Positions 53,188-62,955 are shown, counted from the stretch's first letter. The stretch: DNA of 64,000 bases from Hymenobacter siberiensis (GCF_018967865.2 NZ_JAHLZY020000001.1:2852001-2916000); one strand, 5' to 3'. The notes: generated from the letters alone by a model not told the origin. Numbers and translations: made by a program.

Positions 53188-54273
53188 ATGAAAAGAGTAA
53201 TCATGCTGCTGAGCTGCGGCGTTTTGTTCTACACCACCAGCTGCAAGGAAGAGAAGAAGGAAGTAGAAGAGCAGATTAAACTGGTCGCTACCAGCCCCTT
53301 GCAGAAGGACACCACCATTACCAAGGAGTACGTGGCCCAGGTGCATTCCTACCAGCGCATCGAGCTGCGGGCCCTGGAGAAAGGCTACCTGGAGAAGATT
53401 TTTGTGGACGAAGGCCAGCACGTTTCGCAGGGCCAAACCATGTTTCAGATTAAGCCCACGATATACCAGGCCGAGCTGAAAAAGTCGCAGGCCGAGGCGC
53501 ACTACGTGCAAATGGAATACCAGAACACCAAGAAGCTGGCCGACAAGAACATCGTATCCAGCAGCGAGCTGGCCCTGGCACAGGCCAAGTACGACAAGGC
53601 CAACGCCGACGTATCGCTGGCCCAGACGCACCTGCAATTCACGACCGTGAAAGCGCCGTTCAGCGGTATCATGGACCACTTCCAAGGCCGCCTGGGCAGC
53701 CTCGTGGATGAGGGTGATTTGCTGACCACGCTCTCCGACAACAGCAAAATGTGGGTGTACTATAACGTGCCCGAAGCCGAATACCTGGCTTACAAGGAGC
53801 ACGCCAAAGCCAGCGACAAGGCGGCGCATGTGAAGCTGCGGATGGCCAACAACGAGGTATTTGACCAAACCGGCATCGTGCAAACCATCGAGGCTGATTT
53901 CAATAACGAAACCGGCAACATCGCCTTCCGCGCCACCTTCCCCAACCCCGATGGCCTGCTGCGCAACGGCGAAACCGGCAGCGTGCTCATGACCGTGCCG
54001 CTGAAAGGGGCGCTGATTATCCCGCAGAAAGCCACCTTCGAGGTTCTGGAGAAAAAGTACGTTTTCGTGGTTGATAAAAACAATGTGGTGCACCAACGCG
54101 AAGTGGGCATCGCCTCCGAAATGCCCGACCTGTACGTCATCAAATCCGGCATCACCGCCACCGACCGCATTCTGCTGGAAGGCCTGCGGAAGGTGAAAGA
54201 CGGCGATAAAATACGCTACGACTTCAAAGCCCCGCAGACGGTCATCTCGCATTTGAAGGTGTACAGCGAGTAA
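53188..54273 (+). CDS. RND efflux periplasmic adaptor (HlyD/AcrA-like) lipoprotein
   Basis: A 361-residue membrane fusion protein from ATG 53188, giving a lipoprotein signal (MKRVIMLLSCGVLFYTTSC). The order is beta-barrel/lipoyl half (ALEKGYLEKIFVDEGQHVSQGQTMFQIK), alpha-hairpin (KKSQAEAHYVQMEYQNTKKLADKNIVSSSELALAQAKYDKANADVSLA), second lipoyl half (FTTVKAPFSGIMDHFQGRLGSLVDEGDLLTTL), and a C-terminal membrane-proximal domain. It bridges the RND pump and the outer membrane channel encoded behind it. Upstream nothing regulatory is obvious. Confidence 0.93.
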   Translation: MKRVIMLLSCGVLFYTTSCKEEKKEVEEQIKLVATSPLQKDTTITKEYVAQVHSYQRIELRALEKGYLEKIFVDEGQHVSQGQTMFQIKPTIYQAELKKSQAEAHYVQMEYQNTKKLADKNIVSSSELALAQAKYDKANADVSLAQTHLQFTTVKAPFSGIMDHFQGRLGSLVDEGDLLTTLSDNSKMWVYYNVPEAEYLAYKEHAKASDKAAHVKLRMANNEVFDQTGIVQTIEADFNNETGNIAFRATFPNPDGLLRNGETGSVLMTVPLKGALIIPQKATFEVLEKKYVFVVDKNNVVHQREVGIASEMPDLYVIKSGITATDRILLEGLRKVKDGDKIRYDFKAPQTVISHLKVYSE

Positions 54274-54279
54274 CGTCCG

Positions 54280-54377
54280 CCGGTCGGACCGCCCTAGGCG
54301 GTCCGACCGGTTGCCGCACCAACGACTCGTTTGCCCTTCAACCGGTCGGACCGCTTAGGGCGGTCCGACCGGTTGAA
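54280..54377. repeat. Two CCGGTCGGACCG palindromes between pump genes
   Basis: CCGGTCGGACCGCC/GGCGGTCCGACCGG (54280-54310) and a longer version flanked by TTCAA/TTGAA (54337-54377). Both are near-perfect hairpins without T-runs, inside an operon. Confidence 0.8.
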
Positions 54378-54416
54378 GGCGACGCCTTTTCCTACTATCA
54401 AACCAGCCAGCAGAAT

Positions 54417-57400
54417 ATGTTTAGTAAATTCATTCGTAGGCCAGTATTTGCCATTGTTATTTCAATTGTCATCCTGCTGATGGGCGGGCTGGCTATTATG
54501 AAATTGCCCACGTCGCAGTTTCCAGAGATTTCGCCGCCGCTCGTGATGGTGAGCGCGGCCTACCCCGGGGCCAGCGCCAAGGTGCTAACTGAATCGGTAC
54601 TGATTCCGCTGGAGCAGGCCGTTAACGGCGTGCCGGGCATGAAGTACATGACTTCTGACGCCGTGAGCGCCGGCGAGGCCAACATTCAGATTGTCTTCAA
54701 CCTGGGCACCGACCCCGACCAGGCCGTGGTGAACGTGAACACCCGCATCGCGCAGGTGCTCAACCGCCTGCCGATACTGGTGCAGCGCGAGGGCGTGATT
54801 GTGAACCGCGTGGTGCCTAACATGCTGATGTACGTGAACTTGTACTCAAAAGACAAGAACACGGACATGAAGTACCTGTTCAACTACGCCGGCGTGAACA
54901 TGATACCCGAGCTGCAACGCCTGGGCGGCATCGGCCGGGCCAGCATTCTGGGTAGCCGGCAGTACGCCATGCGTATCTGGCTGAAGCCCGACCGGATGCG
55001 GGCCTACAACATCTCCGTCGATGACGTGATGAAGGCGCTGGATGAACAGTCCGTAATTGGCTCGCCGGGCCGGATTGGCCGCTCCGATGGCGGGCAGGCG
55101 CAGTCGCTGGAATACGTGCTCAGCTACAAGGGCCGCTTCAACGAAATAGACGAGTATAAAAACGTGATTCTCAAGGCCAACCCCAACGGGGAAAGCCTGC
55201 ACCTGAAAGACGTGGCCAACGTGGAGCTGGGCTCGGAATTCTACGACATCTACTCCAACCTGAACCAGTACCCGTCGGCGGCCATCGTGCTGAAGCAGAC
55301 CTACGGCTCGAACGCTTCGGATGTAATTAAAGAGGTGAAAGGCAAGCTGGAAGAGTTGAAAAAGACCTTCCCGCCGGGCATGGACTACAAAATCACCTAC
55401 GACGTGTCGAACTTCCTCGACGCCTCGATTGAGAACGTGATTCACACCCTGCGCGACGCCTTTATTCTGGTGGCCCTGGTGGTGTTCCTGTTCCTCGGCG
55501 ACTGGCGCTCCACGCTGATTCCGGCGCTAGCCGTGCCGGTGTCGCTGGTGGGCTCGTTCATGGCCATGCAAGCGTTTGGCCTCACCATCAACATGATTAC
55601 GCTGTTTGCGCTGGTGCTTTCCATCGGTATCGTGGTCGATAACGCCATTGTGGTGATTGAGGCCGTGCACGCCAAGATGGAAAAAGACCATCTATCGCCT
55701 TACAATGCAGTCAAGCAGGTAGTTGGCGAAATCAGCGGAGCCATTATCGGCATCACCATCATGATGACGGCCGTGTTCATCCCAGTGTCGTTCATGAGCG
55801 GCCCGGTGGGCATTTTCTACCGCCAGTTCTCCATTACCATGGCCACGGCCATTGTGATTTCGGGCATCGTGGCCCTGACGCTGACGCCGGTGCTCTGCGC
55901 CATGATTCTGAAAAACCACCACGGCCAGCCCAAGAAGCAAACGCCCTTGCAGCGCTTCTTCGACTGGTTCAACCGGGGCTTTGAGAAGCTGACCAATGCC
56001 TACACCGGCCTGCTGTCGCGCATTGTGGCCAACCGGCTCATCACCTTCGGGATGCTGATTGCCTTCGGCCTTGGCATCTGGGCCATTGCGGCGAAGCTGC
56101 CGGCCGGCTTTATTCCGAGCGAAGACCAGGGCCTGATTTACGCCATTGTGCAGACGCCGCCCGGCACCACACTGGAGCAAACCAACGCCGTATCGCGGCG
56201 CCTGGCCGACTTGGCCAAGGACATTCCCGGCGTGGCTAACATCTCCTCGCTGGCCGGCTACGAAGTACTGACCGAAGGCCGGGGCTCGAACGCCGGTACG
56301 CTGCTACTCGACTTGAAGCCGTGGTCGGAACGCAAAGAATCAATTGCCGAAATCGTGGAAAACCTGGAGAAAAAGGCCAAGCAAATTCCCGGCGCAACCA
56401 TCGAATTCTTCGAGCCGCCGGCAGTGCCAGGCTACGGCGCGGCGGGCGGTTTCCAGTTGCAATTGCTGGATAAAACTAACTCGGGCGACTACAAGGCGCT
56501 GGAAAAAGTGAACAATGAGTTCATGGTTCAGCTGAAAAAGCGCAAGGAGCTGGCCGGCCTGTTCACCTTCTTCTCGGCTGAATACCCGCAGTACGAGCTG
56601 AAAATCGACAACGAGCTGGCCATGCAGAAAGGCGTGAGCATCGGCAACGCCATGAATACGCTGAGCATCATGGTGGGCTCGACCTACGAGTTGGGCTTCA
56701 TCAAGTACCAGCGCTTCTTTAAGGTATACGTGCAGGCTTCGCCCGAATACCGGCGGCTGCCGGAGGACATCCTGAACATGTGGGCCAAAAACGACAAGGG
56801 CGAAATGGTGCCATTCTCGGCCTTCATGAAAATCGTGAAGTCGCAGGGGGCCAACGAAATCAACCGCTACAACATGTACACCACGGCCTCCATCCGGGGC
56901 GGCGCTGCTGCCGGCTACAGCTCGGGCGAAGCCCTCAAAGCCGTGCAGGAAGTGGCCAAGGGCCTGCCCCACGGCTACGACATCGACTGGGGCGGCCTGT
57001 CGAAAGACGAAGTGGGCCGTGGCAACGAATCGACCGTTATTTTCCTGGTCGTGCTGGTGTTTGTGTACCTAGTGCTGGCCGCGCAGTACGAAAGCTTCCT
57101 GCTGCCGCTGGCCGTTATTTTCTCGCTGGTGGCCGGGGTGTTCGGGTCGTTCCTGTTCATCAAAATGTTTGGCCTGGCCAACGATATCTACGCCCAGGTG
57201 GGCCTGGTCATGCTGGTAGGTCTGCTGGGTAAAAACGCGGTACTTATCGTGGAATTCGCGGCCCTGAAGCACGAGGAAGGCATGTCCGTCCGCGACGCGG
57301 CCATTGAAGGAGCCAAAGTGCGATTCCGCCCGATTCTGATGACTTCGTTCGCCTTCATCGCCGGCCTGATTCCGCTGGTGGTGGCCACCGGCGCGGGGGC

Positions 57401-57605
57401 CATCGGCAACCGCACCATCGGTAGCTCGGCGCTCGGCGGCATGCTGTTCGGCACGGTGTTCGGGGTAATAATCATCCCCGGCCTGTACTACTTCTTCGGC
57501 ACGCTGGCTGGCGACAGCAAGCTGATTCGCGACGAAAACGAGTCGCCCATCCTTGAAGGCGTGGAGCCCCGCGTGACGCTCGAGGAAATGGAGCCTTACG
57601 CCTAG
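54417..57605 (+). CDS. RND multidrug efflux pump (AcrB/MexB, HAE1 family)
   Basis: A 1062-residue inner membrane proton-driven pump. The start MFSKFIRRPVFAIVISIVILLMGGLAIMKLPTSQFP is classical, the proton-relay helix has GIVVDNAIVVIEAV, and the second half repeats with AQYESFLLPLAVIFSLVAGVFGS and GLVMLVGLLGKNAVLIVEFA plus FRPILMTSFAFIAGLIPLV. The porter domain carries the usual G-loop region. It extrudes hydrophobic drugs, dyes or detergents with the adaptor and outer membrane partners. No frameshift is visible. Confidence 0.95.
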   Translation: MFSKFIRRPVFAIVISIVILLMGGLAIMKLPTSQFPEISPPLVMVSAAYPGASAKVLTESVLIPLEQAVNGVPGMKYMTSDAVSAGEANIQIVFNLGTDPDQAVVNVNTRIAQVLNRLPILVQREGVIVNRVVPNMLMYVNLYSKDKNTDMKYLFNYAGVNMIPELQRLGGIGRASILGSRQYAMRIWLKPDRMRAYNISVDDVMKALDEQSVIGSPGRIGRSDGGQAQSLEYVLSYKGRFNEIDEYKNVILKANPNGESLHLKDVANVELGSEFYDIYSNLNQYPSAAIVLKQTYGSNASDVIKEVKGKLEELKKTFPPGMDYKITYDVSNFLDASIENVIHTLRDAFILVALVVFLFLGDWRSTLIPALAVPVSLVGSFMAMQAFGLTINMITLFALVLSIGIVVDNAIVVIEAVHAKMEKDHLSPYNAVKQVVGEISGAIIGITIMMTAVFIPVSFMSGPVGIFYRQFSITMATAIVISGIVALTLTPVLCAMILKNHHGQPKKQTPLQRFFDWFNRGFEKLTNAYTGLLSRIVANRLITFGMLIAFGLGIWAIAAKLPAGFIPSEDQGLIYAIVQTPPGTTLEQTNAVSRRLADLAKDIPGVANISSLAGYEVLTEGRGSNAGTLLLDLKPWSERKESIAEIVENLEKKAKQIPGATIEFFEPPAVPGYGAAGGFQLQLLDKTNSGDYKALEKVNNEFMVQLKKRKELAGLFTFFSAEYPQYELKIDNELAMQKGVSIGNAMNTLSIMVGSTYELGFIKYQRFFKVYVQASPEYRRLPEDILNMWAKNDKGEMVPFSAFMKIVKSQGANEINRYNMYTTASIRGGAAAGYSSGEALKAVQEVAKGLPHGYDIDWGGLSKDEVGRGNESTVIFLVVLVFVYLVLAAQYESFLLPLAVIFSLVAGVFGSFLFIKMFGLANDIYAQVGLVMLVGLLGKNAVLIVEFAALKHEEGMSVRDAAIEGAKVRFRPILMTSFAFIAGLIPLVVATGAGAIGNRTIGSSALGGMLFGTVFGVIIIPGLYYFFGTLAGDSKLIRDENESPILEGVEPRVTLEEMEPYA

Positions 57606-57627
57606 TGGCATCGGTGCCGATTGAACG

Positions 57628-57719
57628 ATGTAGGGGCGGGGCTTGTCCCCGCCCGGTCGTTGAACGGAATCGTTGAAACTGCGCGAACGTCCGGGCGGAG
57701 GCAAGCCCCGCCCCTACAT
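57628..57719. repeat. Long inverted repeat, GTAGGGGCGGGG family
   Basis: Arms ATGTAGGGGCGGGGCTTG and complement, with GCCCGGTCGTTGAACG in the centre. It sits between pump and channel genes. Confidence 0.85.
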
Positions 57720-57774
57720 AGCATAATGCCAACCCTTTGCAATAACACGGCAAGCTAAAGCTTACCGCACTAGT

Positions 57775-59229
57775 ATGCTTAAAAAACGAATTTATCAATG
57801 CCTCGGCGCGGCCAGCCTGGCCCTCGCCGTGGGGGCATGCAAAACGCCCGAGCTAGTGGTGAAGAACGAAAGCCGCAACGTGCCGGCCAGCTATTCGACT
57901 GCCACCGCCACCTCGGCCGCTTCCCTCGACAGCGCCAACACGGCCAGCGTGCAGTGGAAGCAGTTTTTCACCGACCCCAACCTGCAGGCGCTGATTGGCA
58001 CCGCCCTGCAAAACAACCAGGAGCTGAACATCACGCTCCAGGAAATCGAGATTGCCAAAAACGAAATCCGCGCCCGCCAGGGCGAGTACCTGCCCTTCGT
58101 GCGACTCGGGGCCCGGGCCGATGTGGAGAAAGTGGGCAAATACACGCTGCAAGGCGCGACTGAGGAGAAAATCGACATCAAGGAAGGCCGCCGCACGCCC
58201 GACCCGCTCACCAACTTCCAGTTGGGCGCGTTTGCCACCTGGGAGGTCGATATCTGGCACAAGCTGCGCAACGCCAGGAAGGCCGCCGCCATCCGCTACC
58301 TGGCCACTGTGGAGGGCAAAAACTTCATGGTGACCAACCTGATTGCCGAAATCGCTAACTCGTACTACGAGCTGCTGGCCTACGACAATCAGCTGGCCAT
58401 CGTGCAGCAAAATATTGGCATCCAGAGCAATGCGCTGGAGCTGGTGAAGTTCCAGAAAGAATCGGCCCGCACCACCGAGCTAGCCGTGAAACGCTTCGAG
58501 GCCCAGGTGCAGCACACCAAAGCCCTGCAGTTCAAGCTTCAGCAAAGCATCGTCGAAACTGAGAACCGGCTGAACTACCTGGCCGGCCGCTACCCGCAAC
58601 CGGTGGCGCGTGACGCGCAGTCGTTCAACGACCGGCTGCCGGCGACCATCCAGGCCGGCTCGCCCGCGCAGCTGCTGGCCAACCGCCCCGATATCCGGCA
58701 GGCCGAGCAGCAGCTCACGGCCGCTAAAATCGATGTGCTGGTGGCTCGGGCCAACTTCTACCCCTCGCTGGGCATCACGGGCGGCGTCGGCCTGGCGGCC
58801 TTCACGCCTGGCCTGCTGGTATCCTCGCCCCAGTCGTTGCTCTACGCGCTGGGTGCCGACCTGGCCGGCCCGCTGTTTAATCGTAACGGCATTAAGGCGT
58901 TCTACTACAACGCCAACGCCCTGCAAACGCAGGCCGTGTACCGCTACGAAAAGACCGTGCTAAACGCCTACGTCGAAGTATCGAACCAGGTATCTGGCAT
59001 CAGCAACCTGGCCCAGAGCTACGACGCGAAAGCCAAGGAAGTAGCAGCCCTCAACCAGTCGGTGGAAATTTCCAACAGCCTCTTCCGCTACGCCCGCGCC
59101 GACTACACAGAAGTTCTCTTCACCCAGCGCGAAGCCCTGGAATCGAAGTTCGACCTCATCGAAACCCGCATGCAGCAGCTCAACGCCTCGGTGAACGTGT
59201 ACCGCGCCCTGGGCGGCGGCTGGAAGTAA
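57775..59229 (+). CDS. Outer membrane efflux channel (TolC/OprM, NodT family) lipoprotein
   Basis: A 484-residue lipoprotein (signal peptide ending VGAC). Typical OEP segments are present: ASVQWKQFFTDPNLQALIGTALQNNQELNITLQEIEIAKNEIRARQGEYLPFVRLGA, TWEVDIWHKLRNARKAAAIRYLAT, and in the second repeat IDVLVARANFYPSLGITGGVGLAAF and GPLFNRNGIKAFYYNANALQTQA. It forms the outer membrane exit of the pump, completing a three-gene operon in order adaptor, pump, channel. Confidence 0.94.
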   Translation: MLKKRIYQCLGAASLALAVGACKTPELVVKNESRNVPASYSTATATSAASLDSANTASVQWKQFFTDPNLQALIGTALQNNQELNITLQEIEIAKNEIRARQGEYLPFVRLGARADVEKVGKYTLQGATEEKIDIKEGRRTPDPLTNFQLGAFATWEVDIWHKLRNARKAAAIRYLATVEGKNFMVTNLIAEIANSYYELLAYDNQLAIVQQNIGIQSNALELVKFQKESARTTELAVKRFEAQVQHTKALQFKLQQSIVETENRLNYLAGRYPQPVARDAQSFNDRLPATIQAGSPAQLLANRPDIRQAEQQLTAAKIDVLVARANFYPSLGITGGVGLAAFTPGLLVSSPQSLLYALGADLAGPLFNRNGIKAFYYNANALQTQAVYRYEKTVLNAYVEVSNQVSGISNLAQSYDAKAKEVAALNQSVEISNSLFRYARADYTEVLFTQREALESKFDLIETRMQQLNASVNVYRALGGGWK

Positions 59230-59268
59230 CCAAGCCCCGCGAGTAGCTAAAGCAGTTTTTGTCGCAAA

Positions 59269-59308
59269 GAGAAACACCCCGCAACTGATTGGTTGCGGGG
59301 TGTTTCTC
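59269..59308. terminator. Rho-independent terminator after the efflux operon
   Basis: A 17-bp stem GAGAAACACCCCGCAAC (59269-59285) with complement (59292-59308). Loop and core (CCCCG..ACTGATTGGTT..CGGGG) match the terminator at 47403-47446. Confidence 0.9.
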
Positions 59309-59346
59309 CTTGCCGCAATTACAAATATCAATGATTCCTAGGAACT

Positions 59347-59894
59347 CTACTTACTTGCGAAACTCTGAAACAATTCTAGCTGGTTTTTTTTAGCTTCTTT
59401 AACTTGCCTATGGCTTTTGCCTTCTTTCGTCTCTATTGGATTATTGTTTTGAAAATAAAAATTAACTCGAACAACATTATAACCAACAATTATCTCTACA
59501 CCCTCGCTACTCACTCTTCTTTTTACTTCTAACTTACAATTAATTGAAGAGCCGTTTTTAAATTCTACTTTTCCTTCCTGAACCAGCAACCGAAATTCTT
59601 CAGATTTCATATTGAAATGAACTGGCTTGCCTTCGTAATTACCAATCCATCGGTAATTACCGTTCTTCAGGACAGGCGCAATTATCTCAATAACTGCATC
59701 TTCATTCAACAATGGTTGAAGGTCATTAGTCACAAGAACGAATTTGTCAAAATCCTTTCTTTCAACAAATTTTTCTTTTATCTGACTCTCCTCAGTCTCA
59801 TTTACAGCAGCAAAAGAAACTTTTGTCACTTTAGGATATCTGCTTAACGAATCATAAAAATTTGATTTGCGCTTTTTTATCAATATATTATAAT
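59347..59894 (-). pseudogene. C-terminal part of an AT-rich gene split by an IS element
   Basis: The last 182 codons of a gene whose first 149 codons lie at 60877-61323. Without the IS and one AAT copy the frame joins as ...DSLANLD YNILIKKRKSNFYDSL.... The region is AT-rich and encodes KVTKVSFAAVNETEESQIKEKFVERKDFDKFVLVTNDLQPLLNEDAVIEIIAPVLKN, then beta-rich sequence with NGSSINCKLEVKRRVSSEGV. No translation start of its own is obvious. I recognise no named domain; similar sequences occur in genomic islands of varied bacteria. Confidence 0.7.
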
Positions 59895-60875
59895 AGACTT
59901 GTTGCGAAGTGAGTGAAGTGCGGAATTTTCGACAAACTGTACTTAAATTTAGAACATGAACTTTTCCGTAAAAAACCTCACTACTTCGCGTAAATGGCGT
60001 GCTGCCACGGGACTCACGGCGGAGCGTTTTGCGCAGCTTTTGGCGCATTTTAAGCAGGCGTATTTTCGGTTGAATGGAACAGATATGATTGAACGTGGGG
60101 CTTTTGCGCCGTATGAAGTAGCCCTTAAAACAGAAGAAGAATTACTGCTTTTCACCCTATTCAGCTTCAAAGCAAACTTGACGTATGATTTGTTGGGATT
60201 GGTCAGTGGGATGGACGGTTCCAACGCGAAACGCAACCAGGAATTAGGCATTACGGTGCTCCAAGAAGCGCTGGAGCAAACCGGGCATGCGCCAAAGCGG
60301 GAATTTACGACAGTGGCCGAATTTGAAGCCTATTTTCAGGAACACGAGACGTTATTGGTCGATGGAACGGAGCAACGCAAGCAACGACCAGGAAATAAAG
60401 AGATGCAAAAAGACTACTATAGCGGTAAAAAAAAATGCACGCCGTAAAAGAGATAGTTATTTCAACGACCATCCGCTGGATTGGTTTTATCAGCCGTTGT
60501 TACGGCGGAAGACACCACGACTACAGTGTGCTAAAAAGCATTTTACCAGTTGATAAAGAGTGGTTTAAAAAGTTCAAGGTGCGGTTGGACCTGGGGTTTT
60601 TGGGCTTCGCGAAAGACTACGTTTGCCGGAAAGTTTTTATTCCTATCAAAAAGCCGAAAGGGAAAGAACTCACCGATGAACAACGAGAAATAAATACAAA
60701 ACAAGCAAGTGAACGAATTACCGTAGAGCATAGCATTGGCGGATTGAAACGTTATCGAATTTTGGAAGACCGATTACGTTTGCATAATTTGAACCTGTAC
60801 AATGACGTGCTGGGAGTGTGTGCGGGCTTGTGGAATTTCAGCTTAAATCTGTGATTAATAGCTCGCAACAAGTCT
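59895..60875 (+). mobile_element. IS5-like insertion sequence with frameshifted transposase
   Basis: A 981-bp element with terminal repeats AGACTTGTTGCGA (59895-59907) and complement (60863-60875) and a 3-bp duplication AAT (59892-59894, 60876-60878). Much AT-richer than the chromosome. It lies in the middle of an AT-rich gene. Confidence 0.88.
59956..60854 (+). CDS. DDE_Tnp_4-type transposase, two frames joined at an A9 run
   Basis: Frame one (59956-60447) encodes the N-terminal part with the first Asp (TLLVDGTEQ); frame two (to 60854) has RCYGGRHHDYSVLKS, Asp in RLDLGFLGF and Glu in ERITVEHSIGGLKRYR. The two overlap at GGT followed by nine A residues (60427-60435). A -1 shift there gives SGKKK then MHAVKEI and a full product of about 299 residues. 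IS elements often use ribosomal or transcriptional slippage at such A-runs, so this may be programmed rather than a mutation. Confidence 0.8.
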
Positions 60876-61323
60876 AATCAAGATTGGCTAGGCTATCTAT
60901 GCGAACATCGCCCTGATTTTCTTTGAGTATTCGAATTTCATTTCTCAATTTCTCCTTCTGAAGTTCGGCTAGTTCTGTGTCTTCGAAAACCTTTTCCACA
61001 AGCTTTTCACCTACCTTTCCAATAGGATTACTTAGAATTGATATTAAAATAGCTACGATAACTGGCGTTATAATTGGTGCCTTTGCATCTCCTTCTTTCG
61101 AAATAATTTTCAACCATTTCTTTATCCCACCTTCTCCAATAGGCTCAGTTTCTACGATAATATCTATAGAGAAAACGTTGGCAAGCTCTTTTATAATTGA
61201 AAGAACTTCATAATCACACTTATTCAATACATTCGCATCCATTGAATGCGAATCATCATCAAAAAAATAATGCACTTGCAGTGTCGATGCATCTGATAAA
61301 ATTTCAATATCGCTTGGATTCAT
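60874..61323 (-). pseudogene. N-terminal part of the split AT-rich gene
   Basis: The first 149 codons (MNPSDIEILSDASTLQVHYFF). The current stop TAG is formed at the IS boundary. A hydrophobic stretch (APIITPVIVAILISILSNPIG) suggests a single membrane helix or a buried helix, and KLVEKVFEDTELAELQKEKLRNEIRILKEN looks like a coiled coil. The intact protein would be 330 residues. Function unknown. The truncated N-terminal half may still be produced. Confidence 0.7.
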
Positions 61324-61367
61324 AATCTATGCATTTATGAGTTTATTTCCCGGCAATATACATCCTA

Positions 61368-61679
61368 TTACATCGCCTCAATCCCCAGTTGCTTCAGTCG
61401 CTCAAGGTGCTCCTTCGTGGCGTTGAGTTGTTCGGGGGCGTGTCCCTGCCAATCGGTGACTTTCCCGGTTACCCGGAGCGGGCTTTTGGAACGGTAGGAC
61501 CTAGTGGGATTGACAGATAGCTCCTCATGCTGGTCCGTCTCCGTGGTCGCCCGATGGTTGGTGCGGCAATTTATCCAACTGTAGCCGAACATCTCGTCTG
61601 ACAGCTTAAAAACCCGGTGCCGCTGAAGGCCGCCACAAAACCACCCCACCGATACCGGGTTATCATAACCCCGCCCCAC
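61368..61679 (-). CDS. Doubtful small protein or gene remnant
   Basis: A 103-codon frame with no relatives I know. The last 40 residues (LRVTGKVTDWQGHAPEQLNATKEHLERLKQLGIEAM) look more protein-like than the first 60, so it may be the end of a decayed gene. It occupies most of the 391-bp gap before the XdhC-like gene. Confidence 0.25.
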   Translation of the reverse strand: MGRGYDNPVSVGWFCGGLQRHRVFKLSDEMFGYSWINCRTNHRATTETDQHEELSVNPTRSYRSKSPLRVTGKVTDWQGHAPEQLNATKEHLERLKQLGIEAM

Positions 61680-61714
61680 TCCCGGGCGTATTTCCGTCAG
61701 CCAACGCCTGCCCC

Positions 61715-62869
61715 ATGACCGAACTGCAACGCCTGCTCCTCGCCTACGACCGCCACCGCGCCGAGGCCCGCCCCTGCGCCCTGGCCACGGTGGTCGAGGT
61801 GCTGGGCTCGGCCTACCGCCGCCCCGGCGCCCGCATGCTCGTCACCGAAGACGGCGAGCTGACCGGGGCCATCAGCGGCGGCTGCCTGGAGGGCGATGCC
61901 CGCCAGCGGGCCCGTCAGGCCATTTTCCGGGGCCAGCCCGCGCTGGTCACCTACGATACCCGCGACGAGGACGACCCGCGCCATGGCCTCGGCCCCGGCT
62001 GCCAGGGCGTGGTCCGCATCCTGCTGGAGCCGCTGGATTTTACTGCGCCCGACAACCCCGTGGAACTGCTGCGCGGGTTCGCCCAGCACCCCGAGCCGGC
62101 GGTGCTGGCCACGGTGTTCGAAACTGATACTTCGGGCCTGAAGGCGGCGGTGGGGCAGCGGGTGCTGCTTTCGGCGGCCGGCGCGCTGCGCGGCAGCCCT
62201 CTGCTGGCCGGCCCGCTGGCCGGGGCCGCCCGCGCCACGCTGGCGCAGGGCCTTTCGCAGGTACTTGATATTGAAACCGATGCCGGCCCGGTGCGGGCGC
62301 TGCTGGAAGTGCTGGTGCCGCCGCTGCGCCTCGTAGTGTACGGCGCGGGCAACGACGCTCAGCCGCTGGTTCACCTGGCTGCCTCGCTCGGCTGGCACAT
62401 AACGGTGGTGGATGGCCGCCCCAATCTGGCCACGGCCGCCCGTTTCCCGGAGGCGGCGGAGGTTCGCATTGTGCCCGTGCGCGAGCTGGAAACGCAGGTG
62501 CCCGATGCGGGTGCTTACCACGTTCTGCTCAGCCACAACTACGCCTACGATTTGGCCGCGCTGCAAACCCTGCTGCCCACGGCCGCGCCCTACATCGGCC
62601 TGCTGGGGCCCCGCGCCAAAGCCGGCCGGCTGCTGGAAGAGCTGGAATTGCCTGCAGCTGAAACCGCCGATTTGCTGCAAAACCGCCTGCACAGCCCCAT
62701 CGGCCTCGATTTTGGCAGCGAAACGCCCGAAGAAATAGCCCTGGCCATCGTAGCCGAAATTCAGGCCCAACGCCACCAGCGCAACGGCCGGCCGCTGCGC
62801 GAGCGGGTCGGTACGGTGCATGCCCCGCTGGTACCGCTGATGGCCTCGGCGGCCGGTGCGGCTGGTTAA
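61715..62869 (+). CDS. XdhC/CoxI-family molybdenum enzyme maturation factor
   Basis: A 384-residue protein. The N-terminal XdhC domain has ALATVVEVLGSAYRRPGARMLVTEDGELTGAISGGCLEGD, the standard XdhC/PaoD start with a conserved GGCLE cysteine. A C-terminal Rossmann-like domain follows (LRLVVYGAGNDAQPLVHLAASLGWHITVVDGR, then PYIGLLGPRAKAGRLLEEL and SPIGLDFGSETPEEIALAIVAEI). Such proteins bind the molybdopterin cofactor, aid its sulfuration and insert it in xanthine-oxidase-type enzymes. The likely client is the PaoABC-like enzyme at 43-47 kb, 14 kb away. Confidence 0.92.
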   Translation: MTELQRLLLAYDRHRAEARPCALATVVEVLGSAYRRPGARMLVTEDGELTGAISGGCLEGDARQRARQAIFRGQPALVTYDTRDEDDPRHGLGPGCQGVVRILLEPLDFTAPDNPVELLRGFAQHPEPAVLATVFETDTSGLKAAVGQRVLLSAAGALRGSPLLAGPLAGAARATLAQGLSQVLDIETDAGPVRALLEVLVPPLRLVVYGAGNDAQPLVHLAASLGWHITVVDGRPNLATAARFPEAAEVRIVPVRELETQVPDAGAYHVLLSHNYAYDLAALQTLLPTAAPYIGLLGPRAKAGRLLEELELPAAETADLLQNRLHSPIGLDFGSETPEEIALAIVAEIQAQRHQRNGRPLRERVGTVHAPLVPLMASAAGAAG

Positions 62870-62900
62870 CCTCGATTACCAGCATCGCCTATTCCACTAA

Positions 62901-62930
62901 AAAGGCCCGCGTCGATGGACGCGGGCCTTT
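62901..62930. terminator. Rho-independent terminator between convergent genes
   Basis: A perfect 13-bp stem AAAGGCCCGCGTC/GACGCGGGCCTTT with a GATG loop. Confidence 0.92.
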
Positions 62931-62955
62931 CTGATTTCGACTCCGATTGGGGCGC

